Of a DNA stretch of 39,990 bases, positions 23,910 to 31,171 are shown piece after piece. The position numbers were made by a program, and so were the translations under genes. The notes under the pieces are model-generated. The model was not told where the DNA came from. It did no database searches and saw only the letters and a program-made list of their open reading frames with translations. The DNA is from a virus, in the IMG/VR virus record IMGVR_UViG_3300003322_000619, positions 1-39,990 of that record; one strand, written 5' to 3'. Numbering within the stretch: the stretch's first letter is position 1; each line of letters starts with the position of its first letter.

Positions 23910-24637
23910 GTTATTAGCCTCTCTAGATCTGTATGCGTCACTTTGGTCGGATATCGCCCCGCACCCATCCGCCACGCGTAGGCGACATCGGTCTTCCATC
24001 CGGTCAACTTGCCGGCGTCGGCCGCCGCGCGGCGCCACAGGGCGACCGCGCGCAGCTCGCCCTTCGCGAACTTGACCGCGCAGCCCTCCGAGCCGTCGAA
24101 GCCGACCCAATACGACGGCTCAACGTCCCACCCAAGCTCGCGCGCCTTCCGGCCGAGCTTCGCGGCGCTCATGCCGCGGTTGGTCGAGGCAAATTCGGTC
24201 GCTGCGAGCGGCGGCCGAGCCGGCACGAGCGGCGGCGCGACACGCTCGACGACGACCTCGTGCTCGGCAGCCTCGATGACCGGAACGAGCAGGCCGAACC
24301 ACTCGCGGCGTGCGTCCGGCGGCGCCGGCTCGCGAAAAGTTGCCTGCCGCAACAAAAGCCACTCGCCCGAGGTCTTCGAGCGCCGCCCGGGGCACAGCCC
24401 GCCCCACCATGGCGCCCATCGGCAGGCGTGCGCAGGCGCCTCGGGCGTCAACACGCACCCGCACGAGCGCTTCGGGTCGAGGTGCTCGACGGCCGGCCGG
24501 CCGCACCCGCAGGGGCAACCTCGACGGCCGTCGGCAAGCACGTCGTGCGCGGCCGGCACCTCGCCGCAGGCGCACAGCGGGCACTTCCCGAGCAGGTCGT
24601 GCACTGCCCGGTCGTACCCGCAGGCGCCGCACCTCAT
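23906..24637 (-). CDS. Multi-CxxC protein of unknown function (243 aa)
   Basis: The first 75 residues hold about a dozen cysteines in CGACGYD, KCPLCACGE, GCPCGCGRP and CGC groups, resembling two or three stacked zinc ribbons. The rest is a mixed alpha/beta part with conserved-looking WVGFDGSEGCAVKFAKGEL. The protein could bind nucleic acid or other proteins. ATG 24637 overlaps the upstream gene (ATGA). I do not recognise the family. Confidence 0.7.
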   Translation of the reverse strand: MRCGACGYDRAVHDLLGKCPLCACGEVPAAHDVLADGRRGCPCGCGRPAVEHLDPKRSCGCVLTPEAPAHACRWAPWWGGLCPGRRSKTSGEWLLLRQATFREPAPPDARREWFGLLVPVIEAAEHEVVVERVAPPLVPARPPLAATEFASTNRGMSAAKLGRKARELGWDVEPSYWVGFDGSEGCAVKFAKGELRAVALWRRAAADAGKLTGWKTDVAYAWRMGAGRYPTKVTHTDLERLIT

Positions 24638-24843
24638 CGGTTACGACGCCCCTGCGCGCCCCACGTCGTCAAGATCAGGAAATAGACGACCGAGACGAGC
24701 GGGGCGATCTCGGCGAAGGTGTGCCAGACAGCGGCGGCGTTCACGATGGCGAACATGCCGAGCATGGCGAAACCGATGAGCAGCGAAGCGCTCGGCGCCC
24801 CCGGGTCGCGGCGCACGTCGGGCAGCTTGTCGTCGTCGCTCAT
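24634..24843 (-). CDS. Small two-helix membrane protein (69 aa)
   Basis: A polar acidic N-terminus (MSDDDKLPDVRRDPG) precedes two hydrophobic helices at about 18-40 and 45-62, ending in GAQGRRNR. ATG 24843 overlaps the previous stop by one base (TGATG), and its end overlaps the next ATG. No family recognised; a membrane role early in infection, such as superinfection exclusion, is possible but unsupported. Confidence 0.68.
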   Translation of the reverse strand: MSDDDKLPDVRRDPGAPSASLLIGFAMLGMFAIVNAAAVWHTFAEIAPLVSVVYFLILTTWGAQGRRNR

Positions 24844-24977
24844 CAGTGCCCACCCATCGAGATACCGGCGCAGAGGAAGCACAGGGCGGCGAAGAGCAGC
24901 AGGCCGAGGATGACCTTCGCCTGCCGCGACATCGGCCGCCTGCGCACCCTGTAGACGAAGCGGAATCGGGGCATCAT
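24843..24977 (-). CDS. Tiny membrane protein (44 aa)
   Basis: ATG 24977 overlaps the upstream stop (ATGA). The peptide has a strongly basic N-terminus (MMPRFRFVYRVRRRP) and one helix (KVILGLLLFAALCFLCAG). It sits between two genes with perfect overlaps on both sides, the main support for it being real. Function unknown. Confidence 0.62.
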   Translation of the reverse strand: MMPRFRFVYRVRRRPMSRQAKVILGLLLFAALCFLCAGISMGGH

Positions 24978-25162
24978 CGGGTCGCCCCGCCGAAGTTGTA
25001 CGGGTCATTGAGCACCTCGGCCGGCAGGCACCTAAGCAGGTGCTCGGCGTCGGCTTCGAGGTGCTGCCCGTCCGTGGCGAAGCGGTCGATCAGCTTCGCG
25101 CTCGTGCCGCGCTTGCGCAGCGTTTCGAGCAGCTCGCGCGTACTGACGTGCGAGAGATCCAT
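24974..25162 (-). CDS. Small protein at the head of an early transcript (62 aa)
   Basis: ATG 25162 has a CCGAAAGGAA ribosome site and follows a motif-bearing promoter. The protein is helical, beginning MDLSHVSTRELLETLRKRG, with mixed charge and no recognised domain. As first gene after a regulated promoter it may be made at higher level than its neighbours. Confidence 0.7.
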   Translation of the reverse strand: MDLSHVSTRELLETLRKRGTSAKLIDRFATDGQHLEADAEHLLRCLPAEVLNDPYNFGGATR

Positions 25163-25196
25163 CGAGGTTCCTTTCGGGTTCGGGTTCGGAACGTCA

Positions 25197-25225
25197 AACC
25201 TAGCAGAAAACCTGCTAGGTGTCAT
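25197..25225 (-). promoter_or_regulatory. Early promoter with an inverted pair of operator-like motifs
   Basis: Read leftward: -35 ATGACA (25225-25220), a 17-base spacer opening with CCTAGCAGG (25219-25211), and -10 TAGGTT (25202-25197) overlapped by a second, inverted copy (CTGCTAGGT, 25206-25198). The 17-base spacer is identical to that of the 34051 promoter. The region includes the stop codon of the upstream gene. Confidence 0.6.
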
Positions 25226-25403
25226 TGAGGCGCATCACCCGACGGAAGTCGGCGACCGCCTCGGCGGCACGGTCACGTGCGCGGCGCTCGGCGACGCGCC
25301 ACGCCGGCTCGGGCTCATCGGCCGCGACACGCGGTCGCCAGTGCCGGCACCCGGTCACGGGAACGAGGGCCCCGCAGGCGCCGCAGGGCACGTGCGACCT
25401 CAT
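25215..25403 (-). CDS. Small zinc-ribbon-like protein (62 aa)
   Basis: Begins MRSHVPCGACGALVPVTGC, giving C7-x2-C10 and a later CRH, likely half of a zinc ribbon, then an Arg/Ala-rich helix. ATG 25403 overlaps the helicase stop (ATGA). Its TAG stop lies inside the next promoter's motif. Confidence 0.65.
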   Translation of the reverse strand: MRSHVPCGACGALVPVTGCRHWRPRVAADEPEPAWRVAERRARDRAAEAVADFRRVMRLNDT

Positions 25404-27034
25404 CGGCGCCGAAGGAAGTCGGCGAGCGGCACGGGGTCGAAGTACTGCGCCGCTTTCGCGATCATGCGGGCGTCGTAGACCTCACCACGCGTCCGGCCGC
25501 CGCGCACTCGCTCACGGCGCCATGGGGCGTCGCGCTCGGCCTGCCACATCGGCCGCTCGGCGACGAATTCGTCGCCCCGGGCCATCGCGTAACCGATTTC
25601 CATGTCGGTCTGTATGAGCCCCTCGTGCCCCTTGTCGAAGGTCATCCATCGCAGGTCGTACCGGTCGGGCGCGCCGCTCATCGCGGGCACGAGGAACACG
25701 AAGCCCTGCGAGCCGGCCGGCACGAACCATCGGCCGCCCGGGGTGCGTAGCCACGTCGAGTGCGCCTCGCCGAACAGGTCGACGAGCTCGTGCGCGAGCA
25801 TGCCGTCGGCGTATTCGATCGGCTCGGCGTCGCCCGCGGGTTCGGGTGTCGTCTCGACCGCCTCGGCGAGCGGCAACTCGGCGTCGTCGTCGACTTCGTA
25901 CATGAGCAGGTCATCGGGCATCTCTTCGGGCCCGGGCGCGCCGCCGAGACTGGCCAGAGTAGCGAGCTTGTGCCGGCCCGTGACGCCCGTGACGTCGAGA
26001 ATCCAGCAGAACCGTTTGCCCGGATGCAACCGCAACCCACGACCGACCATCTGCTGATAGAGCGTGCTGCTCGACGTCGGTCGGCCGAGGATGACACACG
26101 ACGTGCTCGGCAAATCGGTGCCCTCGGTGAAAAGTCCGACGTTACACAGCACGACGAGCCGGCCGGCCCGATAATCGTCGAGCGCCTTCGCCCGGTCGGC
26201 GGCCGGCGTCTCGCCGTCGAGGTGTACCGCGGCGATGCCGGCGTCGTTGAACGCTTGCGCCTGCTCGATCGAGACGGCAACGGTCGGCAGAAAGGCGATG
26301 GTCGGGCAGCCCTTCGCGTGCTCGACCCACGCCTCGACGATCTTACGCGGCGCCATGGCGGCCGACATTGCTGCGCCGAGCGCGCCGCCCCGGAAGTCGC
26401 CCGCGGTACGCGCGACCTTGTCGAGATCGAGATCGGAAATCTTGACGCGCACGCCGCGAGGAGGCACAAGGTACGGGCCCTCGGGGTGCCGGATGAGGTC
26501 GATCAGGCCGATTTGCGGGTCGACGATCGCCTCGAAGACCTCACCGAGGGCGCGGCCGTCGCTGCGGTCGAGCGTGGCGGTCACCCCGAGCACGAGCGGG
26601 CCGTCGGACTCGTAGGCGCGCAGCTCGCGCAGCACCCGCATGTACGTGTCCGCGGTCGCATGGTGCGTCTCGTCGATGACGATGAGCCCCCACGTACGGG
26701 TGCCGAGCAGCGCGAGGGTCTTCGCGGTCGAGGCGGTCTGTATCGATCCGACGACGACCTCGGCCCGGTACTGCTTGACCGTGCCCTGTAGGCGCCCGAT
26801 ACGCCGCCCGGGGGCGACCTGCTGCGCCTTGTCGATCGCCTGATCAATGAGCTCGGTGCGGTGCGCGAGCCACAGCACGGGCCGGCCGGCGGCGACCGAC
26901 ATCTCGGCGATGGTCATCGCGGTCGGGGTCTTGCCGCCGCCCGTAGCCATCACCGCGGCGATCCGGCGGTCGCCGCCCTGCCAGAGCTTGAGCGCGCCGT
27001 CGACGAGCTGCTGCTGATAGGGGCGCAGTTTCAT
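25400..27034 (-). CDS. SF2 DNA/RNA helicase, DEAD/DEAH type (544 aa)
   Basis: An ATP-driven helicase, probably for phage DNA replication or recombination. Seen: the Q-like start KLRPYQQQLVDGAL, Walker A ATGGGKT (30-36), DETH (121-124), TAT (152-154), a C-terminal RecA domain with VNVGLFTEG-like VLCNVGLFTEGTDLP, and motif VI QQMVGRGLR (327-335). The last about 150 residues form an extra domain of unknown role. ATG 27034 overlaps the upstream stop. This type (UvsW/RadD-like) occurs often in actinophage replication modules. Confidence 0.92.
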   Translation of the reverse strand: MKLRPYQQQLVDGALKLWQGGDRRIAAVMATGGGKTPTAMTIAEMSVAAGRPVLWLAHRTELIDQAIDKAQQVAPGRRIGRLQGTVKQYRAEVVVGSIQTASTAKTLALLGTRTWGLIVIDETHHATADTYMRVLRELRAYESDGPLVLGVTATLDRSDGRALGEVFEAIVDPQIGLIDLIRHPEGPYLVPPRGVRVKISDLDLDKVARTAGDFRGGALGAAMSAAMAPRKIVEAWVEHAKGCPTIAFLPTVAVSIEQAQAFNDAGIAAVHLDGETPAADRAKALDDYRAGRLVVLCNVGLFTEGTDLPSTSCVILGRPTSSSTLYQQMVGRGLRLHPGKRFCWILDVTGVTGRHKLATLASLGGAPGPEEMPDDLLMYEVDDDAELPLAEAVETTPEPAGDAEPIEYADGMLAHELVDLFGEAHSTWLRTPGGRWFVPAGSQGFVFLVPAMSGAPDRYDLRWMTFDKGHEGLIQTDMEIGYAMARGDEFVAERPMWQAERDAPWRRERVRGGRTRGEVYDARMIAKAAQYFDPVPLADFLRRR

Positions 27035-27210
27035 ACCCGTTTTGTCCCATCTATGCAACGCCCGGGCCGGACGATCGGCGGCCGGCCGTACATCATGCGA
27101 ACGACGTTCCGATAGCGCGTCTCGGCGTCGTGATCGCCGCTGCGATGCGCACCCCACGCGGCGGCGCGCCACAGGGCGGCCGAATCGCGCCGCGGGTTGA
27201 GCTTCCTCAT
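27031..27210 (-). CDS. Small basic protein (59 aa)
   Basis: ATG 27210 and its stop overlap both neighbours by four bases. Basic and aromatic (RKLNPRRDSAALWRAAAWG; ETRYRNVVRMMYGRPP), it could touch nucleic acid. No family recognised. Confidence 0.63.
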   Translation of the reverse strand: MRKLNPRRDSAALWRAAAWGAHRSGDHDAETRYRNVVRMMYGRPPIVRPGRCIDGTKRV

Positions 27211-27551
27211 CGCTCGAATTTCGGCAACGGGTGCTTCGCGGCGCCGCAGTGCTTGTAGACCTCGCGCAGCAGCTCGCCGACGTCGTCGGCCGAGAGCGGC
27301 TCGCCGCACGGGCAGGTGACATCGAGCGCGTAGCCCTCAGCGGTCGCCTCGAACGAGTCGAGGCTGAGCGGCGTGTCGAAGTAGTCGACGCCGGCCCACG
27401 GCGTAAACGGTGTCCAGAATTCGACCTGCTCGGGGCCCGCGATCGTGACGCCGTAGCGAAGGACCGTGACCCGCGGACGTAGCCCCAACGAGCGCATGAG
27501 CTGCAAGTCGCCCGCGCGGCGCCACAGGGCGAAGCGATTATCGGTGCTCAC
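27207..27551 (-). CDS. Unknown protein with CxC near the C-terminus (114 aa)
   Basis: GTG 27551 overlaps the preceding stop (GTGA). A mixed fold with FALWRRAGDLQLMRSLGL, EFWTPFTPWAGVDYFD, and CPCGEPLSADDVGELL. The CPCG plus later HCG could hold a metal. No known family; part of the helicase-linked small-gene operon. Confidence 0.65.
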   Translation of the reverse strand: MSTDNRFALWRRAGDLQLMRSLGLRPRVTVLRYGVTIAGPEQVEFWTPFTPWAGVDYFDTPLSLDSFEATAEGYALDVTCPCGEPLSADDVGELLREVYKHCGAAKHPLPKFER

Positions 27552-27769
27552 CAGTGCGCCGCCGTCCATCCGAGCGACACGAAGATCGTGCCGACGGCCG
27601 CCGCGCCGAGCCCGCCGAACACGAGCGCGTAGCGGTAGGCGGCGCGGTGTCCCGTGAAGCCCCACACGATGATCGCGAGCAGCGCGACGAGCGCAGCAGC
27701 CGCGGCGAACGCCCCGAGGGCGCCGAGCGCGTGCTCGTAGCTCGGAATGAGCGTTTTACCGCACTCCAT
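27548..27769 (-). CDS. Two-helix membrane protein (73 aa)
   Basis: ATG 27769 overlaps the upstream gene by 14 bases. Hydrophobic helices lie at about 15-36 (ALGAFAAAAALVALLAIIV) and 45-68 (ALVFGGLGAAAVGTIFVSL), with short polar ends. A small early membrane protein with no recognised family. Confidence 0.65.
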   Translation of the reverse strand: MECGKTLIPSYEHALGALGAFAAAAALVALLAIIVWGFTGHRAAYRYALVFGGLGAAAVGTIFVSLGWTAAHW

Positions 27770-28061
27770 GGGCTTTCTTCCATTCTTTCGGGTTGACCAT
27801 GTCGAGCGGGTAGCCGCCCGGGCGGTCGCTCGCGGCGAGGTGCAGCGCGCAGGCGGGCGTTCCGTTGAGCTGAATACGGCCGACGACCGGTACGTACTGC
27901 CGATCCTCGCCCGTGCCGTGTCCGACGAGCGCACAGCCCCACGCGGGCTTAGGCATGTCGAGCTGCGCGAGCGCTTCATACAGCTCAGGCCAAATCGAGT
28001 TGATCGCCTCGCGCCGGTACTGCTCACCCTCGCGAAAGACCTTGTAGGCGTCGGCGCTCAT
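27756..28061 (-). CDS. Unknown protein (101 aa)
   Basis: ATG 28061 overlaps the preceding stop. An N-terminal helix (AYKVFREGEQYRREAINSI) is followed by beta-like PAWGCALVGHGTGEDRQY and GRIQLNGTPACALH. Two Cys and several His could form a small metal site. No family recognised. Confidence 0.65.
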   Translation of the reverse strand: MSADAYKVFREGEQYRREAINSIWPELYEALAQLDMPKPAWGCALVGHGTGEDRQYVPVVGRIQLNGTPACALHLAASDRPGGYPLDMVNPKEWKKAHGVR

Positions 28062-28198
28062 CGGTACCCGCCGGGGCGATGGTCGAGGCAGTACACGCGC
28101 CGTACCGGCGGCCGGCCGATGAGCGCGCGCAGGTTGCCCCATCGATAGACGATCAGGCGAGCCGGCCGATAGCAGCGCCCGCAGCGCTCGCCGTTCAC
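28058..28198 (-). CDS. Tiny cysteine-containing protein (46 aa)
   Basis: GTG 28198 overlaps the 219-aa gene's stop (GTGA), and its own TGA overlaps the next ATG. The start VNGERCGRCYRPARLIVYR has a CxxC pair, followed later by YCLDH, a plausible small zinc knuckle. Perfect overlaps on both sides support it. Confidence 0.58.
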   Translation of the reverse strand: MNGERCGRCYRPARLIVYRWGNLRALIGRPPVRRVYCLDHRPGGYR

Positions 28199-28854
28199 GA
28201 CGTACGACCCTGCCACGGCTCGGGGGCACCGAGCTCACGGCACATGTCGTTGATCATGTTCCGGAAGTCGTCGGGGTAAAACTGCTCGTCGAAGGGGTCA
28301 CGACGTCCGGCCGCCTCCCAATTCTGGCGGGCGCCCTCGATCCACCCGTCGAGCACGCCGAGCATGGTCTTGCCGGCGTCGTAAACCGCCCTGCGCACGA
28401 TCCGGCGAGCGAGCTCGACGTCGGCCGCGAGCAGCGTGTCGAGGTAGGCGTTATCGCCGATGATCACGGCCGTCGTATCCGGCTCGGGAGGCTCGGCCGC
28501 CGCAATCTGCTTGGCGAGCGCCGACACCTGCGTCGTGATAGCGAGCAGCATCTCGGCCGGCTCGGCGACGGTCTGCGCGGTCGGCGTCGGCCGCAGCTCG
28601 CGGTCGAGCAGGTCGTACGCGTTAGCGAGCGCCCGCAGGAACGCGCTCGTATCGGGCAGCGCCGAGACGTACGCGCCTACCGCTTTCCAGCCCTTGAGCG
28701 GCGTCGCGCGACCCGGAATGTAGATCCACGCGCCGTTTGTAGTGGCGCCGGCCGCGGCGACGTACAGCCGAAATAGGCCGAAGGCGAGCTCACTCGTCGT
28801 GCGCTCGGCGACCGCGTGCGCAAGTCGACGCACGGCTTCGAGGTGGTTCGTCAT
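28195..28854 (-). CDS. WIYxPG-motif protein, shorter paralog (219 aa)
   Basis: ATG 28854 follows GGGAGAGACGA. The N-terminal about 65 residues are helical and include GAWIYIPGRATPLKGWKAV, which matches GGWIYLPGGTKPVAHGWQA in the next gene upstream in transcription. The middle carries Thr/Ala helices, the C-terminus Asp/Trp residues. Probably a diverged duplicate; function unknown. Confidence 0.72.
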   Translation of the reverse strand: MTNHLEAVRRLAHAVAERTTSELAFGLFRLYVAAAGATTNGAWIYIPGRATPLKGWKAVGAYVSALPDTSAFLRALANAYDLLDRELRPTPTAQTVAEPAEMLLAITTQVSALAKQIAAAEPPEPDTTAVIIGDNAYLDTLLAADVELARRIVRRAVYDAGKTMLGVLDGWIEGARQNWEAAGRRDPFDEQFYPDDFRNMINDMCRELGAPEPWQGRTS

Positions 28855-28882
28855 GATCGTCTCTCCCGTTGCGATCAGGCGG

Positions 28883-29809
28883 TCAGTTGATAGCGAAGCC
28901 GAGCGACTCGATCACGCGGCGCACGTCGATCGCCGTGAGGCTGCCCGACGGAATGCCCGCCTGCGCGATGGCGCTCACGAGGTGCCGCTCGGTCACGGTC
29001 GTCGCGCGCTCAGCCGCGGCGATGAGTCCCTTCGACGTTCCGGGCCCGCCCGGGTCGGCGAGCTCGACGAACGCCTCGAAGGCCGCGGCGAGGCGATCGG
29101 CGCGCGGTTGCGGAAACCGGGCGTAGTAGTCGCCCTGCTGCTCGACCTCGGGCAGGGTCGGCGCGGCAGCCGGACGCGAGATCGAGCCGCGGCCGAAGCG
29201 ACCACCATCGAGCAGGATGACGCCCCCGGGCACGTCGACGTCAACGTCGTACTCACGCGAGGCGATCAGGCGATTCGTCCGGATATGCGCGCGCACCTGC
29301 CGCCCGATCTCGGCAGGGTCGGCGCTGTCGATGCGCAGCGAGGTCGTACCGTGCCGGCCGATGCGGTCGAAGGCGACGACGACGCCGGCCGTCCGGGCAG
29401 CACCCTCGGCGAGCGCCTCGTCGTACGCCCGGGCGATGGTCGCGGGGGCGACGTGCCCCGGGCCGAGGTGCATGCCGCGGTCGTCGCCCGCCTGCTCGCG
29501 CTGCGCTACGACGCCGCCGTTGAGCCCGAGGGCCGCGGCGTGCGCGGCGTCGACGTCGGCCGGCGTGGCGCTGCGCTTGCTCATCTCGACGAGCACGTCT
29601 TTGCCCGTCCATCCGACACGCGGGCCGCTCAGCGCCTTCGCGAACGCCTGCCAGCCATGCGCGACGGGCTTCGTGCCGCCAGGCAGGTAGATCCACCCGC
29701 CCGGGCGGCCGACGACGCCGGCACCGATGGCCAGGGAACGGAAAATCGCGGTGCGCCCGCTGCTCGCCGCAGCGGCGGCGATGGCGACGATCTCTTCGAC
29801 CGAGTACAT
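28883..29809 (-). CDS. WIYxPG-motif protein, longer paralog (308 aa)
   Basis: First gene of the transcript from the 29.85-kb promoter; the ribosome site is CCGAAAGG before ATG 29809. GGWIYLPGGTKPVAHGWQA near residues 37-55 is shared with the 219-aa neighbour. Residues about 140-200 hold a beta-rich part (AGVVVAFDRIG; VDVDVPGGVILLDGGRFG). The C-terminus is helical. No known domain was recognised. Its position suggests high early expression. Confidence 0.73.
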   Translation of the reverse strand: MYSVEEIVAIAAAAASSGRTAIFRSLAIGAGVVGRPGGWIYLPGGTKPVAHGWQAFAKALSGPRVGWTGKDVLVEMSKRSATPADVDAAHAAALGLNGGVVAQREQAGDDRGMHLGPGHVAPATIARAYDEALAEGAARTAGVVVAFDRIGRHGTTSLRIDSADPAEIGRQVRAHIRTNRLIASREYDVDVDVPGGVILLDGGRFGRGSISRPAAAPTLPEVEQQGDYYARFPQPRADRLAAAFEAFVELADPGGPGTSKGLIAAAERATTVTERHLVSAIAQAGIPSGSLTAIDVRRVIESLGFAIN

Positions 29810-29848
29810 GGGCCGTACCTTTCGGGTTGGGGGTGCTGCGGAGATGTC

Positions 29849-29878
29849 AACCTAGCAGGTTTCCTAGCAGCTTTGCAA
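29849..29878 (-). promoter_or_regulatory. Early promoter with tandem operator-like motifs
   Basis: Read leftward: -35 TTGCAA (29878-29873), an 18-base spacer holding CTGCTAGG (29870-29863) and ACCTGC, and -10 TAGGTT (29854-29849). The two motif copies are spaced 12 bases, about one helical turn. The promoter, 5-prime leader and CCGAAAGG ribosome site closely match the rightward promoter at 34.1 kb. Confidence 0.6.
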
Positions 29879-29900
29879 CCCGGGCCGGCCCGGATATGGC

Positions 29901-29934
29901 GAGGGCGCCCCTGCCGCGAAACGGGGGCGCCCTC
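29901..29934. terminator. GC-rich hairpin ending the 30-kb transcript
   Basis: GAGGGCGCCCC (29901-29911) pairs with its exact reverse complement at 29924-29934 around a 12-base loop. It lies between the stop of the 67-aa gene and the next promoter. No T tract follows, which is common for actinobacterial terminators. Confidence 0.65.
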
Positions 29935-29951
29935 TGTCTGTGGGGAGGTGA

Positions 29952-30155
29952 CTACTGCTCGCGGTCGCCTTCCGGCGCCTGCGTCTTGTCGCGCCCCGGG
30001 GTCGCAACCCGGGTCGCCGGGTCGAGGGTCACGGCGTCGGGCTGCTCGTAGTGCTCGGCCGCTGCCTTGTCGCCGTGCAGCACACGCGCGACCTCGGTCG
30101 CGCCCTCCTCGGGGCCCGCCTGCGCCCCGCCCTGCGGGTTCTCGTTGGTCGTCAT
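29952..30155 (-). CDS. Acidic disordered small protein (67 aa)
   Basis: ATG 30155 lacks a ribosome site, and TACCCT ends six bases before it, suggesting a leaderless transcript. The protein is rich in Glu, Gln, Ala and Pro (NENPQGGAQAGPEEG) and probably unstructured. No family recognised. Confidence 0.6.
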   Translation of the reverse strand: MTTNENPQGGAQAGPEEGATEVARVLHGDKAAAEHYEQPDAVTLDPATRVATPGRDKTQAPEGDREQ

Positions 30156-30161
30156 GCCGGC

Positions 30162-30167
30162 AGGGTA
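30162..30167 (-). promoter_or_regulatory. Leaderless -10 element for the 67-aa gene
   Basis: TACCCT (30167-30162) stands six bases before ATG 30155, identical in sequence and spacing to those before 256 and 2431. No CCTGCTAGG copy is nearby, so this promoter may be outside the proposed operator set. Confidence 0.45.
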
Positions 30168-30171
30168 CCCA

Positions 30172-30459
30172 CTAATCGCGGGGCTCAAGCCACACGCGGC
30201 GCCACGCGAGCGGCACCTCGCTTGCCCGGGTCGTCGGTACGTGCCGCACCTGATTCTGTGGATCGAGGTAGGCGACGACGTCGCACCCCTGCCGCGGGTC
30301 GTGAAACGTCCACGGCTCAAGGCCGAGGTCGTACGGGGTCTGTGCCGGCGTCGGCTCGGCCGCCGTGCGCTCGGCGTCGCGGCCGGCCCGGAAGGCGTCG
30401 TGAAGCGCCTGTATCGATGCGTCGGAAAAGTGGATCTCTAAGCGCTGCGTCTCTCCCAT
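30172..30459 (-). CDS. Unknown small protein (95 aa)
   Basis: Begins GETQRLEIHFSDASIQALHD, with a strand-helix layout, and has FHDPRQGCDVVAYLDPQ in the middle. No family recognised. No Shine-Dalgarno is seen; TACCGT lies eight bases before ATG 30459, so a leaderless start is possible. A perfect hairpin just upstream separates it from the previous gene. Confidence 0.65.
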   Translation of the reverse strand: MGETQRLEIHFSDASIQALHDAFRAGRDAERTAAEPTPAQTPYDLGLEPWTFHDPRQGCDVVAYLDPQNQVRHVPTTRASEVPLAWRRVWLEPRD

Positions 30460-30473
30460 GCCCGGACACGGTA

Positions 30474-30504
30474 CAGCCCCCGGCGTGCGGGATGCCGGGG
30501 GCTG
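30474..30504. terminator. Perfect 11-bp hairpin
   Basis: CAGCCCCCGGC (30474-30484) and GCCGGGGGCTG (30494-30504) with a 9-base loop. It stands after the 117-aa gene and before the 95-aa gene, so it probably ends the leftward transcript from 30929. Confidence 0.6.
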
Positions 30505-30575
30505 CTGCCCGAACCCGATGGACGCGCCCAGCCTACCGCGCGGGCGACCTCGAGAATTTTTAACAAACCTTACAG

Positions 30576-30929
30576 TTAAACGGGGCGCGCGAACCCGCGA
30601 CAGCCGACGATCGTTCCCTTCGCGTTGCGCACCTGCCGCCACGGCACGAGCAGGTCTTTACGGGTGTGCACCGCTAGCGCCGTCGGCAGACTGACGACGT
30701 AGGCCGTGCCCTCGACCGGGTCGGGCAGGTCGAGCACGTGCCCGTACTCGACGACCGCGAAGCCGACCATGCCCGCGGCCGGCTCGACGGTCTCGATCAC
30801 CCGCTCAGCGATCCGAGCAACCTGCCCCGAGGGCTCGAAGGTCGCGTACGGGTAATCCTCGTCGCGTACCACGGTCGGCACCCCGGGCGGATACACGTCG
30901 ATCGGATGCGGGGTGAGATTGATGATCAT
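30576..30929 (-). CDS. Unknown phage protein, LTPHPI type (117 aa)
   Basis: ATG 30929 has CCGAAAGGTAG upstream; a longer frame reaches into the repeat region and is rejected. The opening MIINLTPHPIDVYPPG, then VEYGHVLDLPDPVEGT, YVVSLPTALAVHTRKDLLVP and VGCRGFA, is a pattern I associate with small conserved phage proteins of unknown role. It sits right beside the inverted-repeat candidate origin, so it may be expressed with replication genes. Confidence 0.75.
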   Translation of the reverse strand: MIINLTPHPIDVYPPGVPTVVRDEDYPYATFEPSGQVARIAERVIETVEPAAGMVGFAVVEYGHVLDLPDPVEGTAYVVSLPTALAVHTRKDLLVPWRQVRNAKGTIVGCRGFARPV

Positions 30930-30950
30930 GGATCTACCTTTCGGTTGCGG

Positions 30951-31167
30951 CGAGGGGGACAAAAGGGGGACATGTCCCCCTCGACTCTCGGTGAAAGTGA
31001 AAAGTAACGGATCTTGTACGCTCCGTATTTACCGCCTGAGCAGCGGAAATATAGGAGAGAGAGAGAAATTTTTGACTCGCGTATAGGGCTTGAGAGACAC
31101 CCCGAGGGGGACATGTCCCCCTTTTGTCCCCCTCGAAATCTGTCCCCCTTCCGTCCCCCTGTCCCCC
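30951..31167. repeat. 33-bp perfect inverted repeat with GGGGGACA repeats; candidate replication origin
   Basis: Arms at 30951-30983 and 31103-31135 are exact reverse complements of 33 bases. Each holds the 16-base palindrome GGGGGACATGTCCCCC (30965-30980; 31106-31121). In all eight exact copies of TGTCCCCC or its complement and one near copy are present, including 31125, 31141 and 31160 on the plus strand. The 119 bases between the arms are relatively AT-rich and contain GGAAATATAGG, GAAATTTTT and two small stems. No gene is credible here. The primase-polymerase gene ends 5 bases to the right. An origin is likely; a replicase or regulator site, or paired terminators, are alternatives. Confidence 0.65.
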
Positions 31168-31171
31168 TCAC

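Noticed and set aside
25027-25041. CCTAAGCAGG, similar to the operator-like motif
   Set aside because: It lies within a coding region, has an extra base, and no promoter layout surrounds it.
30926-31171. Open frame of 81 codons on the minus strand across the inverted repeat
   Set aside because: The translation merely mirrors the GGGGGACA repeats (GDMSP and similar) and no ribosome site is present; the region is better explained as non-coding repeats.
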